DNA of 64,000 nucleotides from Candidatus Nitrosopumilus sp. (lineage in GTDB: Archaea; Thermoproteota; Nitrososphaeria; Nitrososphaerales; Nitrosopumilaceae): contig JAOTTS010000003.1 in assembly GCA_029864335.1 (NCBI GenBank), positions 25,333-89,332 of the forward strand, written 5' to 3'. Positions 60,186 through 64,000 of the stretch are shown one piece after another. Every line of letters starts with the position of its first letter. Positions within the stretch are counted from its first letter, which is position 1. A program made the translations under genes and the position numbers. Below the pieces are notes generated by a model. The model had not been told where the DNA came from, made no database searches, and worked only from the letters and a program-made list of their open reading frames with translations.

Positions 60186-61646
60186 CTATTGAAATGGATC
60201 TATGAATGGACAATTTACTATATGATCACTGTTTAGTGGTTTAGCAATACTAACAGATAAGAAACCATCAGCACGAAATGAATCAATATCTGACTTTGTC
60301 TCTAAAATTTTTGCTAATTCTGGGTCATTCCATTCAACTAGATAAATTCGCCACATTGGACTATAATTTTCATCATCAAGAGAAGCACCTGCAATGCCAG
60401 CTTGGAAACCTAATGGACCAGATCCTTTAATTCCATTTTTAAATTGGAAAAGATCAACTGCTCCACTGTGTGCAATAAGATTAGCAGAAGTTGGAGATGA
60501 GACCACACCCATTGTCTCTGCAGGACCTAATGGAGTAGCATCAGTTACAATATAGTAAATTGTTCTTCCATCAGGTCCCCAGCCTCTATGGGCAACAAAA
60601 GTTACAGTCAATTCTTCTTCATTAATTTCAATTATTTGTCCTTCACCATATGGCATATTGTCAGTAATTTCTTTGTCAGAACGCATCTTCATTTGTCCAT
60701 CAGGCCAAGTAATTTGGGGAGTGTTAAGTACAATTCCTGTTTCATTAAACTCGATTCTGCCATTTTCTTGAGCATTAATAATATCAGTTGCAGATTCAAA
60801 TACTATTTCTTTTTGACCTTTTTTCCATGTAACTTCAATTATAGAATTTAATGCACTATATTCAGATTCTTGTAAAGGAGTACTAGAAAATACTTCATTT
60901 TGAAATCCATAGATCCCATTACCCTTTACTCCATTTTTAAAAATGAATATTTTTTGTAGAGCATCTTTTGGAATGTTTGAGATAGCTGGAGCAAGTTCAA
61001 CATTCCATCCTTGTTTTTCGGAAATAGTTTTTGCATATTCCTCATCACTGCCATCAGTAATGATGTATAAAAGTTGATTTCCATTGTAGATTCCTTTATG
61101 CATTGGAATAATAGCTGGGACATTAGTTCTTGAAAGTAGTGATGATGGTTCTTTTTGTAATTCTATTTTTTGCATTATCACTTCAGTAGGTTGTCCTCGT
61201 ATCCAGCCATCAACACTTACTGTTGAGGTAAATTCTTTTGAGGTTGCAGAATGTAATGCAAGTGCGGCTCCTGTAAACTCAAAAGATCCAGACTTTTCCT
61301 GTAAATCAATTAAAGATAATCCATAGATTGTTTTTCCATCAAGAGTCCAGATTGATTGTCCCTTCGCATCTTGCGAATTAATTTCATGTAAAACAACTAT
61401 CTGAACAGGCACACTTGAGGTAAATGTTATGGAGCCATCATATAAGGTTCCTTCATTTGGAGAAAGAATTAGTGCTAACTGATGATTCTCATGTCCCTGT
61501 CCAGGATCTTGAGAAGATGTTATAGTTTGAGTGAAATGAATTTTTTTTCTTGAACCTGCATCTGCAAATTGATCAGATATTGAAGAAACTGAAAAAAGAC
61601 CAATTGCAAAAATTCCAATTAGTAAAATGCCAATTAGTTTTTTCAA
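60186..61646 (-). CDS. Large secreted protein, unknown function
   Basis: A 486-residue protein with a signal peptide (about 4-24) and no C-terminal anchor. Two similar regions occur: LLYIITDGSDEEYAKTI with FKNGVKGNGIYGFQNEVF, and IYYIVTDATPLGPAETM with FKNGIKGSGPLGFQAGI, suggesting an internal duplication (about 190-270 and 375-450). No catalytic motif recognised. It fits a thaumarchaeal extracellular family whose role is unknown. Confidence 0.7.
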   Translation of the reverse strand: MKKLIGILLIGIFAIGLFSVSSISDQFADAGSRKKIHFTQTITSSQDPGQGHENHQLALILSPNEGTLYDGSITFTSSVPVQIVVLHEINSQDAKGQSIWTLDGKTIYGLSLIDLQEKSGSFEFTGAALALHSATSKEFTSTVSVDGWIRGQPTEVIMQKIELQKEPSSLLSRTNVPAIIPMHKGIYNGNQLLYIITDGSDEEYAKTISEKQGWNVELAPAISNIPKDALQKIFIFKNGVKGNGIYGFQNEVFSSTPLQESEYSALNSIIEVTWKKGQKEIVFESATDIINAQENGRIEFNETGIVLNTPQITWPDGQMKMRSDKEITDNMPYGEGQIIEINEEELTVTFVAHRGWGPDGRTIYYIVTDATPLGPAETMGVVSSPTSANLIAHSGAVDLFQFKNGIKGSGPLGFQAGIAGASLDDENYSPMWRIYLVEWNDPELAKILETKSDIDSFRADGFLSVSIAKPLNSDHIVNCPFIDPFQ

Positions 61647-61684
61647 TAAATCTGATTTAGTTTATGTCCTTAAATGATTTTATC

Positions 61685-63088
61685 TTAATTGATTTTATCT
61701 AGTTCAAATGTGTCATGTAGTGCTCGTACAGCAGCATTTGTATCAGAATTTTTTACTACAAATGCAAGGTTTAGCTCTGATGATCCTTGTGTGATCATTG
61801 AGACATTGATTTTATTTTTCTCTATTGCTCTAAATACTCTAGATGCAACTCCTACTGTTCCTCTCATTCCAGAACCAATCAATGCAATAATGGCTACATT
61901 AGTAGTAATTTCTAATTTTTTAATAATTTTTCCTAATAATTCCATCTCTAATGCACTAACTGCTTTATCAAGATCAGTGTTTTTCACCACAATTGTAATA
62001 CTTGATTCTGAAGGATTTTGTGAGATCATCATTACATTAATTCCAGATTTTGCTAAAGTTTCAAATATTTTTGCTGCAGTTCCTGGGGTTCCAACCATAC
62101 TGCCTCCTCGAATATCAATTAATCCATTATTTTGAACATTACTTACACATTTTACAGTATTTTTTGCAGAAGTTGATGGAGATACAGTAACTAAAGTTCC
62201 TTCATTTTTTATACTAAAGGAATTTCTAATCTTCATTGGAATTTTCTTTGCTAGTAGGGGCTCAAATGTTCTTGGATGAATCTGCTTTGCACCAAACATA
62301 GCCATTTCTATTGCTTCAATGTATGATACTTCTTTGAGTAGTTTTGCATTCTTTACAATTTTCGGATCTGCAGTCATTAGTCCATCTACATCACTCATCA
62401 ACCAAATTTCATCTGCCTTTATACAAGAACCAATAGTTGTTGCAGAATAATCAGAACCTCCTCTACCAAATGTTGTAACATGTCCGTGTTGATCTGCACC
62501 TGCAAATCCTCCTACTACAGGAACTGTTTTCTTTAAAAACAAATCCTCTACAGTCTTTGATACTCTAAGTCTAGTTGTATCCATCAATGGTTTAGATTCA
62601 CCAAAATTAGAATCAGTAATTATTCCAACTTCTTTTCCAGTAAGAGGGATTGATTTTTTTCCTGAATCATTAATTGCTGATGAAACTAATTTTATTGATA
62701 ATCTTTCACCAAATGAAATTAGATAATCCATTGATCTCGATGTAACTTCACCGAGTAATACCATTCCATCAATTAAAGCAAGTAGTTCTGCAAAATCTTC
62801 ATCTAGTTTTCTTAATAATTTTTTTTGTACATTGGATTTTTTGATTGTTTGTTTTGCTAATTGTTTATGTCTATTAGTAATTTTTGATGCAAGTTGTTCA
62901 GCTTTTGATTTATTTTCTTTTTTAATTGATTCTGATATCTCTATTAGATCATCAGTAGTTCCACTTGTTGCAGAACAAACAACTACAATTTGATGTTTCT
63001 TCGATAATGAGTTAATGTGTTTAGATATGGCTTGGATATCTTTAGAAGTAGAAATTGATGTTCCACCATACTTTATTACGAGTCTCAA
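61685..63088 (-). CDS. lysC: Aspartate kinase
   Basis: A 467-residue enzyme. Catalytic domain with VIKYGGTSIS at the N terminus, FGRGGSDYSATTIG and VDGLMTADPKIV; the C-terminal third holds two ACT domains (NVMMISQNPSESSITIVV; INVSMITQGSSELNLAFVV) that bind allosteric amino acids. It makes beta-aspartyl phosphate, the first step to lysine, threonine and methionine. Monocistronic. Confidence 0.94.
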   Translation of the reverse strand: MRLVIKYGGTSISTSKDIQAISKHINSLSKKHQIVVVCSATSGTTDDLIEISESIKKENKSKAEQLASKITNRHKQLAKQTIKKSNVQKKLLRKLDEDFAELLALIDGMVLLGEVTSRSMDYLISFGERLSIKLVSSAINDSGKKSIPLTGKEVGIITDSNFGESKPLMDTTRLRVSKTVEDLFLKKTVPVVGGFAGADQHGHVTTFGRGGSDYSATTIGSCIKADEIWLMSDVDGLMTADPKIVKNAKLLKEVSYIEAIEMAMFGAKQIHPRTFEPLLAKKIPMKIRNSFSIKNEGTLVTVSPSTSAKNTVKCVSNVQNNGLIDIRGGSMVGTPGTAAKIFETLAKSGINVMMISQNPSESSITIVVKNTDLDKAVSALEMELLGKIIKKLEITTNVAIIALIGSGMRGTVGVASRVFRAIEKNKINVSMITQGSSELNLAFVVKNSDTNAAVRALHDTFELDKIN

Positions 63089-63123
63089 TTCAAAGTATTT
63101 GAATTAGTTAATCTTTAAATGCT

Positions 63124-63870
63124 TTAACTTTCTACGCGTGGAGCTAAGTAGAAGTGAATTCTACCTATATTTGCCACTTTAAATTCAATTCTAAGAGGTT
63201 TTGCGCTTGAAAACTCGCATGTAATAAATCCCGCAGTTGTACCTACTGCCTTTACTACAGGATTAAGATATTCAAGGCTGTAAGTACCAACACTATCTTC
63301 TTTTGAAGAAATTTCTTCAATCTCTTCATCTTCTTTGTCCAAATCAATTACGACCTCTCCAGAATCACCCTTGCCTGAAAAGTCACCTTTTGAATCAGAT
63401 GTATGAATTGTTAGATAATCAGATACTACCTGTACATCACCGAGAATCTTATCAAACTTTGAAGAAGATAATATGATTTTAGAATCATAGGGAATTTTCG
63501 GTAATGGAGTATCTGTTGCAGAACTTTCAATTAAACGCATTTTATATTTTTTATTTTTTCCAACTGTAACAAGTAACATATTTTGTTCAGAGATACTAAT
63601 CTCTATGCTATCTTTTTTATCTGCTCTTTTGATAAGTTTTGAAAATTCATCTATTCTAACTCCAAATTTAATATCGCTATCACATTCATATTTTTCAAAT
63701 GCAGAATTAGGCCACGATATATCAATTAGAGCAACGTGTGACGGATCCATTCCTCTAAAGGTAATTCCTTCCGCTGTTGCAACAAAAGTAGCTTCTTCAA
63801 CAAGTGTAGATATTGCAGAAATAATTGCCTTTAGATCATCTGAACCACTTGTTTTTGCTCCAAAAGTCAA
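63124..63870 (-). CDS. pcn: DNA polymerase sliding clamp PCNA
   Basis: A 248-residue PCNA. It has TFRGMDPSHVALIDISWP, the central loop, and the C-terminal motif ISSKEDSVGTYSLEYLNPVVKAVG, ending FYLAPRVES. It forms the trimeric ring that holds polymerases, ligase and FEN1 on DNA. A single acidic stretch (DKEDEEIEEIS) is longer than in many archaeal homologues. It is followed upstream by transcription factor S. Confidence 0.95.
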   Translation of the reverse strand: MTFGAKTSGSDDLKAIISAISTLVEEATFVATAEGITFRGMDPSHVALIDISWPNSAFEKYECDSDIKFGVRIDEFSKLIKRADKKDSIEISISEQNMLLVTVGKNKKYKMRLIESSATDTPLPKIPYDSKIILSSSKFDKILGDVQVVSDYLTIHTSDSKGDFSGKGDSGEVVIDLDKEDEEIEEISSKEDSVGTYSLEYLNPVVKAVGTTAGFITCEFSSAKPLRIEFKVANIGRIHFYLAPRVES

Positions 63871-63904
63871 ATCAATTTTCTTGACTTAAAGTTCCAGTTA
63901 AACG

Positions 63905-64000
63905 TTATGTGTAATCACGCCAAGTGTATTTACATTTCTGACAACGATAAAATCTAGTTGTAGGTTCATCTGCACTTCTAGTTTGAAACATCCACCAAAC
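63905..64000 (-). CDS. tfs: Transcription factor S (TFIIS-like), C-terminal part only
   Basis: Minus-strand frame from the window edge to a TAA at 63905-63907. The 31 residues visible include [18 protein letters not shown] and end TWRDYT, the C-terminal zinc ribbon of archaeal TFS, with the acidic DE pair that RNA polymerase uses for transcript cleavage and the CxxC ligands. The N-terminal part is outside the window. Lies 34 bases upstream of pcn and is cotranscribed in that direction. Confidence 0.85.
   Translation of the reverse strand, partial: VWWMFQTRSADEPTTRFYRCQKCKYTWRDYT

Overview
The window reads as chromosomal DNA of an ammonia-oxidising archaeon (Nitrososphaerota/Thaumarchaeota), most like a marine Nitrosopumilus-type genome. 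The evidence is the AT-rich composition, very short intergenic spaces, and TATA boxes placed about 24-29 bases upstream of start codons, many of them TTG or GTG. The gene set agrees: an A-type ATP synthase, a signal-peptide-bearing Amt ammonium transporter, PEFG-CTERM-like secreted proteins, archaeal PCNA, proteasome beta, the FttA/aCPSF1 termination nuclease, sn-glycerol-1-phosphate dehydrogenase, and DMB-type cobalamin genes (bluB, cobJ/cbiH). This assignment is inference from gene content; no database search was made.

Layout. 1-2.99 kb: a Zn/Mn-type ABC importer (substrate-binding protein, ATPase, permease) divergent from a NikR-like regulator. 3-6.6 kb: a PEFG-CTERM protein, a Lon-N-domain protein, and pyrB divergent from pyrI. 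6.6-13.7 kb: the ATP synthase operon E-A-B-D-(43-aa stalk protein)-K on the minus strand, with subunit I divergent; subunit C lies apart at 17.2 kb. 13.7-16.4 kb: a broken or oddly started ferredoxin, a rhodanese and amt. 16.5-23.4 kb: a predicted regulator with a perfect operator-like inverted repeat, atpC, a Cas4-like protein, and an overlapping UMP kinase-HD hydrolase-thymidylate kinase run. 23.4-31 kb: a UbiB kinase, small membrane proteins, a MacB-like ABC exporter with a CARDB/S-layer-like partner, and a two-HTH Lrp-type regulator. 31-37.4 kb: a PhoU/AbrB regulator and a tight coenzyme A operon (pantoate kinase, phosphopantothenate synthetase, panB, coaBC, a 57-aa gene, a methyltransferase). 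37.4-48.3 kb: peptidase, tRNA-modification PP-loop enzyme, sepF, fttA, psmB, egsA, FKBP, class V aminotransferase, nadM, rtcA and tRNA-Val. 48.3-57.8 kb: bluB, a tRNA-Arg with an 18-nt insertion in the D-arm, an AT-rich gap of nearly 500 bases ending in a cysteine-rich miniprotein, cyclophilin, zinc-ribbon microproteins, a PfkB kinase, an all-alpha dUTPase, and an MtrA-like corrinoid-domain protein paired with a DegT aminotransferase. 57.8-64 kb: zinc finger, tyrS, cobJ, a secreted protein, aspartate kinase, PCNA and the end of transcription factor S.

This is mostly core chromosome. I see no phage, insertion sequence, CRISPR array or integrated element. Several genes are shorter than a typical 60-codon cutoff and are given here: an H-like ATPase stalk protein, a 36-aa membrane peptide, a ferredoxin, a 57-aa operon protein, a 37-aa Cys-rich protein and a 51-aa zinc ribbon. 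The best leads are the tRNA-Arg insertion, the ferredoxin start problem, the altered metal site of the NikR-like protein, the Na+-type residue pattern of the ATPase c-subunit, the Cas4-like protein lacking the ExK motif, and the orphan MtrA-like protein.
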